Shown here: piece by piece, positions 46,101 through 54,876 of the stretch
Layout: each line of letters starts with the position of its first letter
How positions within the stretch are numbered: position 1 is the stretch's first letter
Source of the DNA: Marthasterias glacialis
Lineage: Eukaryota > Echinodermata > Asteroidea > Forcipulatida > Asteriidae
Direction of reading: 5' to 3'
Assembly: GCA_911728455.2 (NCBI GenBank)
Contig: OU452228.1
Coordinates: 17,614,698 to 17,678,697 of the forward strand
DNA length: 64,000 bases
Notes under the pieces: model-generated
Seen by the model: the letters and a program-made list of their open reading frames with translations, nothing else
The model's database searches: none
What the model was told of the DNA's origin: nothing
Program-made: the position numbers and the translations under genes

Positions 46101-48109
46101 AACCTCATGGATTAGCTGAAGCACTTTGTCTGAGCTACAATTTTAGGGGAAAGCAAATTGAGGACACTTATTTTTGGGGTGACAGAGGAGGTATGAAAGT
46201 TCCCCCCACAGAGAATTCAAGAAAAAAAAGAAAATACTTGAAAATGACACTTTCCATGAAACATGTCAAGTCAGTAAGAGTGCTGTTTTATTTGTCATGA
46301 CTATCAGAAGAGTTTTTTGTCGCGTATTATGATGGTGAAGTTAGCATTTTCAAAAATCTTAAAAATGTAAATGTGCCTATGTCCGTTGAGTGCAAAGTAG
46401 AAACCCACGCAAACTTAAAACTTGCCTGCAGAAGTTTTGAACTTGCCCGCACAAATTTAAAACTTACCTGCATAAATTTAAAACTTACCAGCACAAATTT
46501 AAAACTTGCCCGCACAAGTTTCAAGTTTTAAACTTGGACAAGCAACTTTTAAACCTCTGCATGTTGCTACTTTGTGCTCAACACGCCCAAAGTCAGACAA
46601 ACTACACATGACCTCTTGAATGCAATTCTTGTACAAAATAAACTTACTTTGAAAATGTTCCTTTCTTGGCCTCCAAATCTACATTGTTATTGTAATACTC
46701 AGCAACGACCATGACTCTCTCTGAAATTGAAAGAAAGATTTTCCCTTTGCTTATTCATTCATCTTTGGGAATTAAATGGCCTAGGAAATTAAATCAATGA
46801 CGACACAAATGTATATAAAATCTCTCATAAAGTAAATATTTAATCAAAGGAACTCACATAAGACCTGTACGCGTACAGTCAAAAAAAGTTTAAACAAAAT
46901 TTGTGTGCTTTTTCCTATCCATTTAAGATCGCATCTAAAGGTTAAAAATTTGACATAAAAGGAAAAATGGCTTTATAAATACTGCATCAATCATTCTTGT
47001 TCCATGTTAGAATAGATTCTTTAATTTTTTATAAATAACATTCATAAATACCCCAGACAGTTTAGGCAGTCCTATTGGTTGAAAGGTGGTCACATGACTG
47101 TTTCAGACCCGTTTTAAATGGCTGATAAAGACAGAGTTTGAGCTGTGAAAAAAACGCATTCGTCGCTCACAGTCATGCTGTACACATGTTGGGGTGCCAA
47201 CTTATGCAGACCTGTTCTAATTTACCAGTAATGCATCCAGTACATACCAGTCCTTACTGTAAATTCTATTAGTACGTGCACGGACGCACAACCCTTGAGC
47301 GTCGCATGCAATTTGACCCTCTGCGAAACAAAGCATGAGGGCATTTTACAAAACAAAATTTGTTTTACAGATTTTTCTTCATTATGTATTTTTTTAACAA
47401 AAAGGGCATTTAGCCTATGAATAGAAATAAAAGAGTAGTGACCAGGTCTGTTTAAGGCGTAGTTACTAGGTATTTAGCCTATGGAGGAATAAAAGAGTAG
47501 TGACTGGGTCTTAAACGTCCGTTTAAGACATAGTTACTATGTTTAAAACTTTACAGGGCTGTGGCTGGCCGATAATGGACCTCACCTTCGGCTCAGTCCT
47601 TTATCGCATGGCCACAACTCTGCCACTTTTAAATGGCCAATTAAGACCTCCTTGCCACTCTTGTATTCTTTTATAGACCTTATGCAATGATGTCATCATG
47701 CCGCCATTTTGGAGGTAAAACAACGATGAAACAATGGAAAATAAACATGTATGCACGCAGAGGATGTGCCAATCAGCAACCTTCTTTTGACCTCTAGCTG
47801 AGGGCGCCCTACTCATATGACGTCAATTGCATAAGGATTCAAGGATATAAAGTCAGCTTTATTTGTCAATCATGCAAAAGGAAATTCACTGACATATTTA
47901 TTTAGTTTTTTCTCACCATGCTTGCCTCTTACAATGTCCACATACTGACAAAGTCGAGGGTGCGAGAGCGTCTTTAGTTTCTGCAGACGTCCCAGGATTT
48001 TGATGGAGTTTGGTGTGAGTGGTAGACCATCTGTACCACACTGATCGTGTGCATGGGCTGCAGCATAGAATGTTGACACACCCAGCTCTGCTTTACCCAG
48101 GGGCTGCAT
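31119..48109 (-). CDS. TBCK: TBCK orthologue: pseudokinase-TBC-rhodanese-like protein
   Basis: Human TBCK is a subunit of the endosomal Rab5/mRNA FERRY complex and affects mTOR signalling. Coding exons: 48109-47917, 46720-46648, 46134-46020, 45915-45842, 45623-45353, 44711-44650, 44446-44295, 43367-43229, 42168-42019, 41034-40935, 40173-40039, 39350-39161, 38192-38142, 37516-37433, 35895-35773, 35004-34843, 33912-33728, 32368-32187, 31861-31702, 31232-31119. Every GT-AG junction keeps frame: 904 codons (human 893). The kinase-like domain has HRALSPTN where HRD-x4-N is expected (Ala116 replaces the catalytic Asp) and NHG at the DFG site, so it is a pseudokinase. The TBC domain keeps I510-x-x-D513-x-x-R516 and YWQ (Gln551), the Arg and Gln fingers of Rab GAPs. 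The C-terminal rhodanese-like domain (LNIPF, VVVVGN) lacks the catalytic Cys. The 500-N gap falls in intron 17; flanking exons join in phase 0, so probably no exon is missing. Confidence 0.95.
31419..31650. repeat. degenerate tandem repeat, unit about 50-55 bp (TBCK intron 19)
   Basis: Words like CCAACGATCTTGCACTCTGT and AAGGTGTGAACACTCAA recur four to five times with drift. Confidence 0.75.
32620..33119. other. assembly gap of exactly 500 N
   Basis: A fixed-size placeholder in TBCK intron 17. The 12 bases before it (32608-32619) and after it (33120-33131) are the same, TATGTCATAACA. Frames drawn through the N run are artefacts. Confidence 0.98.
33515..33665 (-). mobile_element. tRNA-headed SINE, second family
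   Basis: The minus strand gives a tRNA-like head (CCCGGTTCGAATCCCGACGG, about 33620-33603), then a body ending near CAGTCCCTACCTGATTGCGT. A body fragment of the same family (GCAATCAGGTAGGGACTG) is at 56130-56205. Confidence 0.55.
33969..34160. mobile_element. short MITE-like element (TBCK intron)
   Basis: Ends GGCCAAATTTAATAGA and the inverse TCCATGAATTTGGGCC. It contains GCTTAAGCAG half-sites as in the copies at 9774 and 15654. Confidence 0.55.
34265..34620 (+). mobile_element. tRNA-headed SINE, first family (TBCK intron 16)
   Basis: A degraded tRNA-like head, then TGTCCTTGAGCAGGGTACTT and AACCATAATTGCTTCTC as in the copy at 9346, a body, and a 3' part with GTTGTAAAGCACCTAGATTT. Confidence 0.6.
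35232..35310 (-). repeat. tRNA-like SINE head fragment
   Basis: The minus strand reads GGGTTGTGGGTTCAAATCCC then ACCTGAGTAG. It is similar to 43083-43160 and lacks a paired acceptor stem. A further diverged copy is at about 35640-35715. Confidence 0.45.
35966..36489 (+). pseudogene. Penelope-like element remnant, copy 2, between inverted repeats (TBCK intron 14)
   Basis: The core reads [20 protein letters not shown] and [20 protein letters not shown], the GIY-YIG C-terminus of Penelope-like elements. It lies between AATTAGCTGTTGCAAACTGC (from 35966) and its inverse (ending 36489). A further inner inverted pair (ACACATAC / GTATGTGT) lies at about 36375-36455. The upstream reverse transcriptase is missing. 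Confidence 0.7.
36876..37061. mobile_element. short MITE-like element (TBCK intron 14)
   Basis: GGGCCCAATTTCATTGAGCT at one end and the inverse GCTCTATGAAATTGGGCC at the other, with internal GCTTAGCA half-sites. Confidence 0.7.
37779..37990. repeat. tandem duplication, unit about 105 bp (TBCK intron 13)
   Basis: TAGATGCATTCACCACATGA and GAATGGTCACACAGTA each occur twice in order, with drift. Confidence 0.75.
38449..38787. mobile_element. MITE-like element, family B, copy 1
   Basis: The termini CAATACACTACGCCCTCTAC and ACTGTAGAGGGTGCACTGTA form inverted ends. The interior matches 41578-41902 along its length. Confidence 0.7.
38799..39083 (-). mobile_element. MITE-like element, family C, copy 2
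   Basis: AATAGACCTTTCTTTTG and its inverse AAAGGTCTATT bound the element. The interior is the reverse complement of the block at 6374-6687. Confidence 0.65.
39655..39735 (-). repeat. tRNA-like fragment
   Basis: The minus strand carries a B-box-like GCAGGTTCAAATCCTG and an A-box-like stretch, but it cannot form an intact tRNA. Probably a SINE head. Confidence 0.4.
40510..40805 (-). mobile_element. tRNA-headed SINE, first family (TBCK intron 10)
   Basis: On the minus strand, a tRNA-like head (GTTTGAATCCCAGTCGTGA) is followed by TTCTTGGGCAAGACACTTGA and a body. It has the same order as the copies at 9346, 24495 and 34265. Confidence 0.6.
41159..41510 (+). pseudogene. CR1/L2-type non-LTR retrotransposon, 3' end remnant (TBCK intron 9)
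   Basis: The frame reads [20 protein letters not shown] and later [18 protein letters not shown], the C-terminal reverse-transcriptase pattern of CR1/L2-like elements. Stops and shifts follow. An ATT-rich tail lies at about 41485-41505. Confidence 0.7.
41578..41902. mobile_element. MITE-like element, family B, copy 2
   Basis: Ends CAATACAGAGCGCCCTCTAG and ACTGTAGAGGGTGCACTGTA. The body is similar to 38449-38787 (TGACTAAAAACAATCACAC and onward). Confidence 0.7.
42225..42380. mobile_element. short MITE-like element (TBCK intron 8)
   Basis: Starts GGGCCTGATTTGATAGAGCT and ends in the inverse-like CTTCATGAAATTTGGCC. Confidence 0.55.
42455..42677. mobile_element. MITE-like element, family A, degenerate copy 3
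   Basis: GGGCTCTGCTTACTGCGGAA through to AGAGCCATAAGATTGGGACC. It shares TTCTGCGCTAGCTGT with the copies at 7802 and 15062. A further end fragment is at about 45727-45763. Confidence 0.6.
43083..43160 (+). repeat. tRNA-like SINE head
   Basis: GGTGGTCCAGTGGTAAGACA (A-box-like) and GGGTTCGAATCCCACCTGAG (B-box-like), with poor acceptor pairing. Confidence 0.5.
46421..46525. repeat. 21-bp tandem repeat, five copies (TBCK intron 2)
   Basis: CTTGCCCGCACAAATTTAAA-type units repeat every 21 bases. The minus-strand frame through it is an artefact of the period. Confidence 0.85.
47409..47541. repeat. tandem duplication, unit about 64-70 bp (TBCK intron 1)
   Basis: ATTTAGCCTATG, AATAAAAGAGTAGTGAC and TAGTTACTA recur in order. 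Confidence 0.75.
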
Positions 48110-48176
48110 GATCAGATAGAAGTGTTCCAGTCCAAGTTTGCTTGATTGTTGGTCATTTGGTTAGTAGCTTCTTGGT
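48110..48176 (-). promoter_or_regulatory. 5' UTR part of the first TBCK coding exon
   Basis: A 3' splice site (GGTATTTCAG) ends at about 48177 on the minus strand, 67 bases before the ATG at 48109, so an upstream noncoding exon is expected. A candidate donor (AAT|GTAAGT) is at about 49777, but this is unconfirmed. Confidence 0.5.
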
Positions 48177-48276
48177 CTGAAATACCTTGATGACAAAACC
48201 AAAAATAAATTAAAATCAACCGGTTTTTTTTTTATAGTAGAAGACTAATTTATGAGAACTGTATTTTATTATTACT

Positions 48277-48594
48277 TGGTCCGTGCTGATGGAGATCGAG
48301 GGAATGCGATGGAGATGGGCAGGGTACTCAGTAAGAAGGCAAGACAACAGATGGACCAAGAGACTCACAGAATGGAAACAAAAAGGACAGGCAGGAGAAG
48401 AGGACAAAAAATGGAGATGGAGAGATAACATCACCACATATACATTTGTATGATCACGGCAACATGGAGAATGGAAAGTGCTGGAGGAGGGCTTCATCCA
48501 TCAAAGGAAAATACAGCCTGATGATAATGATAACGATGATGATGATGGTGATGATGATGACGATGATGATGATGATGATGATGAATGTAGCTGT
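48277..48594 (+). pseudogene. RTE-type non-LTR retrotransposon C-terminus with (GAT)n tail
   Basis: The frame reads MRWRWAGYSVRRQDNRWTKR, then WRWRDNITTYTF, a TGA stop at 48451, then EWKVLEEGFIHQRKIQP, running into GAT repeats (48535-48592). This matches the end of RTE-clade ORF2 and its short microsatellite tail. The Asp-rich frame is the tail being read. Confidence 0.75.
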
Positions 48595-50758
48595 CTAACA
48601 TTACTCAAATTTAAGCAGGGTCCTCCCCAGGATTTTTCAAAACTGTGGGACATTCTGGACCCAAATTTTGCACGTGTGGCCGAAACACAGTGATTTGAAA
48701 CTAGGTCTTCGGAATGTTTTTAACTTGATGTTTATGTTTGGTTTGGAAAGCTCTACTGTGCAATCTGCAGCACTTAAAATTGTTTTATGTAATGATTTTT
48801 TGTGAATTTGATATTAAATCTAAAAACAAATTGCTCATTTATTAATTTTGTTTGCCTATCGCCCGTCATTCCCCCCTTATCAGCCTGTAACTCGCGTATA
48901 TTGGCTCAATATGCTAGCTTTCAGAGCATGTGCCCGTTTAAATTTTATACAGAATCATGAACATTTTGTTCTTGAGTATAAAACATCAAGTATTTACTGC
49001 TCTAGAGTTACATACAGTTAGGGATGTATAACTATCTATGCATTATTTGTCTAAAATCTTATATTTATTTTATTAATACCCTTAATCTAGTCAACTGTAA
49101 ATGGTAAATTTGCTTAGTAAAACATAGTTCGAGTTGCGATAATCGTAACTCTTGATTGATCCTCCCTATATAGTCGTAGGGACGTGACCAAGTCCAAGAC
49201 AAGAGCTGTACACTTCGTATTTGCAATAATCGTAAACCCTTGATCCTCCCGATGCCCGACAGTCAAAGAGCGGAGGGCTATGATCATGATGATTAACCAC
49301 CCCAGACCCATGGGTTAACATTTTGTTTCCCTTTTATTCTCAATTTTAAATGTATCCAATGTTGGTCATTAATTTAGCTAATTAATAGTAATTCATTATT
49401 AGAATAGTAAAAACTGTGAGTCAGTGAGTAACTAACGTTAATGAAAAACAAAATGCCTTTAAGGCAATGTAGGCCTATGTTTTTACGACATCGGCTTTCT
49501 TTTAGTAAACGTCATAAAAACCGGAATGGCACTGAACATGCTGCCGGCAACTAACTGTAGTGTTAAACATGTTAAAAAAGTACAAAACTATTTTTTTTTT
49601 AAAGCAAGATTAGAAGTTTTTCTCAAATCTATGCACTCAAAACTTATTGTACGATATAAACACATTTTATGTTTGCTTTGCTCGTGGGAAAATTGAAAGC
49701 TGGGCACCTTACTATGTAAAAAATGAAAACTGAAACTTTTTGAAAGGTTGGAAAAATTCGGAAAACAAAAAACTTACATTACATTTTCAGCCATCCTCCT
49801 CCCTGGCTTGGCAGGTTATTACAAGTTACCACTTGAGGGCGCTGTCCTAACTAGACTGAAGCTAACCGCATATTGGGCCTTAAATCCAAGGATTGAAGGA
49901 AGGGAAATTAAAATCCTTTAGAATTCATGTAGTTTGAGGTGGTGAATTTTCTTTCTCGCGATTTTTTTTAATTTTGTGAATTTGTTAGTACAATTTTGTT
50001 TTTAATATTCTTACAATATTCACTAATTAATGAACCAAATTTTACATGTCCACTTTGGAGTATTTTCAATGATATAATTTATATTCTAAGAATATACAAA
50101 AAAAAAAAAAAAAAGTAAAAAAGAGAGGAAAAAATCACTGCCTTAACCCGCATGGATTCTAATGGTTTCTAATTTCGTGAATACGCGGCTGGCCGGCCTC
50201 AGAAGCTTTTTTTTCTGCCGGTAGAATTGCCGTCCTCGAAAATTTGTCAATGTTTTTGTTTTTAAGGATTCCCTTTTTGGGAATCGATTAAAAAATAAAA
50301 TTTCCCCATTGAAAATCATTACGACAGTGGCAATTTTGGACTCCAGAAAAAAAGAACAGCCTCAGAATACGGGGGCCGGCCTCTGAATCCGCGGATGAAT
50401 TTTGGGCCCAATACGCGGATAGGTTCAGTCTGGTAAAACAACAAAACAACAAGATTGACTCAAAGAGACGTCCGGCGACCGGGAAACAGCAGGGGCGTGA
50501 GAATGACGGTGCTCAAAACTGTTGCAAAAGGTAACTTTTGTTGCTGTTAAGTGAAGTCAAGACAATGGCAATGTTCAGTTCTTTTATCATTCTTAATTAA
50601 TGTTGTCTTATTTAGCCAAATAAATTAAAAAGAACACAGAACACTAATTGCTAAGACTAGACATGCTAGAGTCTAGAGAAGGGGTTCACCCCGGTGTTTC
50701 TGGCATGGTGGTTGGCTTTACTCCTATTCCTAATCCTATCCTAAAATTACTCCTAGAA
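48595..50758. other. intergenic between TBCK and the foldback element
   Basis: AT-rich. A G/C-richer part at 50160-50420 has related words (TACGCGG, GGCCGGCCTC) in both orientations and may be a degraded inverted element. The TBCK promoter should lie between 48.2 and 50.5 kb. Confidence 0.35.
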
Positions 50759-50798
50759 CTATGAGGTTCGTTCCGCTATCGTCTCCACGAACCCATTT

Positions 50799-52440
50799 GG
50801 TGCTTGATATGTGGCAAGATTTTCCACCCCCTGTACCGTGTAGACTACCTACACTCTACACAGAAATTCGACCCCCTGTACTGTGTAGACTACCTACACT
50901 CTACACAGAAATTCAACCCCCTGTACCGTGTAGACTACCTACACTCTACACAGAAATCTGAAAAAAGGACCATGCTAGGGCGCCCGCACATGTTGGTTAT
51001 GGCACTGCGTTATGCTATACATAAAGAAAAGTACCCTATGGAAAATCTTTCCAACCATCTACCTTGTACAAAATAGATCAACACCCATACATGTACCTTG
51101 TACAAAAAAACTACACGCATCTACCCTGTACAAAAAACCTCTACTGTACTAGGGCCCACGATGCACAAATCAACCCTACACGCATCTACCCTGTACAAAA
51201 TAAACCCTACACGCATCTACTCTGTACAAATAAACTCTACAACCATCTACCCTGTACAATAAAACTCTACACGTATCTACCCTGTACAAAATAAACTCTA
51301 CACGCATCCACCCTGTACAAAATAAACTATACACGCATCTACCCTGTACAAAATAAACTCTACACGCATCTACACTGTACAAAATAATCTCTACACGCAT
51401 CTACCCTGTACAAATAAACTCTACACGCATCTACCCTGTACATAAAACTCTACATGCATCTACCCTGCACAAAATAAACTCTACACAGATCTACCCTGTA
51501 CAAAATAAACTCTACACGAATCTACCCTGTACAAATAAACTCTACATGCATCTACCCTGTACAAAATAAACTCTACACGCATCTACCCTGTACAAATAAA
51601 CTCTACATATGCATCTACAGTGTACAAAATAAACTCTACACCCATCTACCTTGTACAACTAAACTCTACACGCATCTACCCTGTACAAAATAAACTCTAC
51701 ACGCATCTACCCTGTACAAAAAACTCTACACGCATCTACCCTGTACAAATAAACTCTACACCCATCTACCCTGTACAAAAAAACTCTACACGCATCTACA
51801 GTGTACAAAATAAACTCTACACGCATCTACCCAGTACAAAATAAACTCTACACGCATCTACCCTGTACAAAAAACCTCTACAAGCATCTACCCTGAGCAA
51901 ATAAACTCTACAAGCATTTAACCTGTACAAATAAACTATTCACGCATCTACCCTGTTAATTTTGTACAGGGTAGATGCGTGTAGAGTTTATTTTGTACAG
52001 GGTAGATGCGTGTAGAGTTTATTTGTACACTGTAGATGCGTGTAGAGTTTATTTTGTACAGGGTAGATGCGTGTAGAGTTTATTTTGTACAGGGTAGATG
52101 CGTGTAGAGTTAATTTCGTACAGGGTAGATGCATGTAGAGATTATTTTGTACAGGGTATGCGTGTAGAGTTTTATTGTACAGGGTAGTTGGGTGTAGAGT
52201 TTATTTGCACAGGGCTGGATGCGTGTAGAGTTTATTCGTACACTGTAGATGCATGTAGTTTATTTACCTCTCTATCACTAGATACTAGATGTATAGCATA
52301 GCGCAGCAGAGACAAAATCCAATCGTGTGCGGGCGCCCGGTCACTGTCAATGGTCCTTTTTTTGTTTGTGTTTGTGTAGGTGTAGTGTAGTCTACACGGT
52401 ACATGGGGTGAAAAATCTCGCCACATATCGGACATGGTAT
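50799..52440. repeat. 1642-bp direct repeat, copy 1
   Basis: Offset to copy 2 is 1642 at several independent landmarks (51064/52706, 51176/52818, 51620/53262). The compared stretches look identical. Confidence 0.85.
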
Positions 52441-54480
52441 GGTGCTTGATATGTGGCAAGATTTTCCACCCCCTGTACCGTGTAGACTACCTACACTCTA
52501 CACAGAAATTCGACCCCCTGTACTGTGTAGACTACCTACACTCTACACAGAAATTCAACCCCCTGTACCGTGTAGACTACCTACACTCTACACAGAAATC
52601 TGAAAAAAGGACCATGCTAGGGCGCCCGCACATGTTGGTTATGGCACTGCGTTATGCTATACATAAAGAAAAGTACCCTATGGAAAATCTTTCCAACCAT
52701 CTACCTTGTACAAAATAGATCAACACCCATACATGTACCTTGTACAAAAAAACTACACGCATCTACCCTGTACAAAAAACCTCTACTGTACTAGGGCCCA
52801 CGATGCACAAATCAACCCTACACGCATCTACCCTGTACAAAATAAACCCTACACGCATCTACTCTGTACAAATAAACTCTACAACCATCTACCCTGTACA
52901 ATAAAACTCTACACGTATCTACCCTGTACAAAATAAACTCTACACGCATCCACCCTGTACAAAATAAACTATACACGCATCTACCCTGTACAAAATAAAC
53001 TCTACACGCATCTACACTGTACAAAATAATCTCTACACGCATCTACCCTGTACAAATAAACTCTACACGCATCTACCCTGTACATAAAACTCTACATGCA
53101 TCTACCCTGCACAAAATAAACTCTACACAGATCTACCCTGTACAAAATAAACTCTACACGAATCTACCCTGTACAAATAAACTCTACATGCATCTACCCT
53201 GTACAAAATAAACTCTACACGCATCTACCCTGTACAAATAAACTCTACATATGCATCTACAGTGTACAAAATAAACTCTACACCCATCTACCTTGTACAA
53301 CTAAACTCTACACGCATCTACCCTGTACAAAATAAACTCTACACGCATCTACCCTGTACAAAAAACTCTACACGCATCTACCCTGTACAAATAAACTCTA
53401 CACCCATCTACCCTGTACAAAAAAACTCTACACGCATCTACAGTGTACAAAATAAACTCTACACGCATCTACCCAGTACAAAATAAACTCTACACGCATC
53501 TACCCTGTACAAAAAACCTCTACAAGCATCTACCCTGAGCAAATAAACTCTACAAGCATTTAACCTGTACAAATAAACTATTCACGCATCTACCCTGTTA
53601 ATTTTGTACAGGGTAGATGCGTGTAGAGTTTATTTTGTACAGGGTAGATGCGTGTAGAGTTTATTTGTACACTGTAGATGCGTGTAGAGTTTATTTTGTA
53701 CAGGGTAGATCCGTGTAGAGTTTTTTTGTACAGGGTAGATGCGTGTATAGTTTATTTTGTACAGGGTAGATGGGTGTAGAGATTATTTTGTACAGGGTAG
53801 ATGCGTGTAGAGTTTATTTTGCACAGGGTAGATCCGTGTAGAGTTTTTTTGTACAGGGTAGATGCGTGTAGAGTTTATTTTCTACAGCGTAGATCCGTGT
53901 AGAGATTATTTTGTACAGGGGAGATGCGTGTAGAGTTTTATTGTACAGGGTAGATGGTTGTAGAGTTTATTTGCACAGGGTAGATGCGTGTAGAGTTTAT
54001 TTTGTACAGGGTAGATGCGTGTAGAGTTTAATTTGTACAGGGTAGATGCGTGTAGAGTTTATTTGTACACTGTAGATGCGTGTAGAGTTTATTTTGTACA
54101 GGGTAGATGCGTGTAGAGTTTATTTTGTACAGGGTAGATGCGTGTAGAGTTAATTTCGTACAGAGTAGATGCATGTAGAGATTATTTTGTACAGGGTATG
54201 CGTGTAGAGTTTTATTGTACAGGGTAGTTGGGTGTAGAGTTTATTTGCACAGGGCTGGATGCGTGTAGAGTTTATTCGTACACTGTAGATGCATGTAGTT
54301 TATTTACCTCTCTATCACTAGATACTAGATGTATAGCATAGCGCAGCAGAGACAAAATCCAATCGTGTGCGGGCGCCCGGTCACTGTCAATGGTCCTTTT
54401 TTTGTTTGTGTTTGTGTAGGTGTAGTGTAGTCTACACGGTACATGGGGTGAAAAATCTCGCCACATATCGGACATGGTAT
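52441..54480. repeat. direct repeat, copy 2, with about 398 bp more inverted units
   Basis: Follows copy 1 directly. The extra length is in the second, inverted array (about 53700-54100), which has more 28-31 bp units. The terminal block, from TTTACCTCTCTATCACTAGA to GACATGGTAT, is the same in both copies. Confidence 0.8.
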
Positions 54481-54496
54481 ACACGAACCTCATAGA

Positions 54497-54876
54497 GTGA
54501 CATGTACAAAATCCTATTCGAAACTTTCTGCCCTTCATGTTTACATGGCTACAGCTCTTTTTTGAAATCAGATCTCGCCAAAACTAGGCTCTATTGTGTT
54601 ATTTCAACTCTCATCGAGCGTTGCACAGGTCCAGAAAATCCATCCGCAAACTAAAAGTTGTTAAAAAGTGATAAATTCTCACCCTAACTCAGATCCCATT
54701 CAAACAGCATTGCAACAAATATGGCAACCGGAGTTGCAAAATTAACTGGTACGCGGAACCAGCCCATAGGTACAGCGCACCGCATACCAGCATACCAGTT
54801 AACATTAAATCCATGTACCATCACCAGTTGGCTAAAGTAATGTTAAGAACAAAAAAGTTACAAATAAAATTGCAGA
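54497..54876. promoter_or_regulatory. upstream region of the GH3-domain gene
   Basis: The 5' UTR and promoter of the gene starting at 54877 should lie here. No TATA box or clear motif recognised. Confidence 0.3.

Larger units (their letters stand above)
50759..54496. mobile_element. large foldback/satellite element with an internal direct duplication
   Basis: The outer ends CTATGAGGTTCGT (50759) and its inverse (to 54496) enclose arrays of about 28-31 bp units (CTACACGCATCTACCCTGTA). The units run in one orientation, then flip at a short spacer (CCTGTTAATTTTGTACAGGG, about 51952 and 53594). Three 45-bp units (CTGTACCGTGTAGACTACCT) precede each array, and a related inverted block (AGTCTACACGGTACATGGGG) closes it. 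Copy 1 is 50799-52440 and copy 2 is 52441-54480. No believable protein; the many 60-94-codon frames follow the repeat. Confidence 0.85.

Noticed and set aside
46327-46524. Minus-strand ORF with a seven-residue period
   Set aside because: It is the 21-bp tandem repeat read in frame.
48478-48693. Aspartate-rich ORF
   Set aside because: It is the RTE C-terminus read into its GAT microsatellite tail.
51064-53486. Many 74-94 codon frames with repeated THLPCTK- and VYFVQG-type peptides
   Set aside because: They read through 28-31 bp satellite units on either strand and are duplicated with the element; no start context or family.
50826-54300. CRISPR-like appearance of regularly spaced repeats
   Set aside because: Units are contiguous without unique spacers, flip orientation, and lie in a eukaryotic genome with spliced genes.
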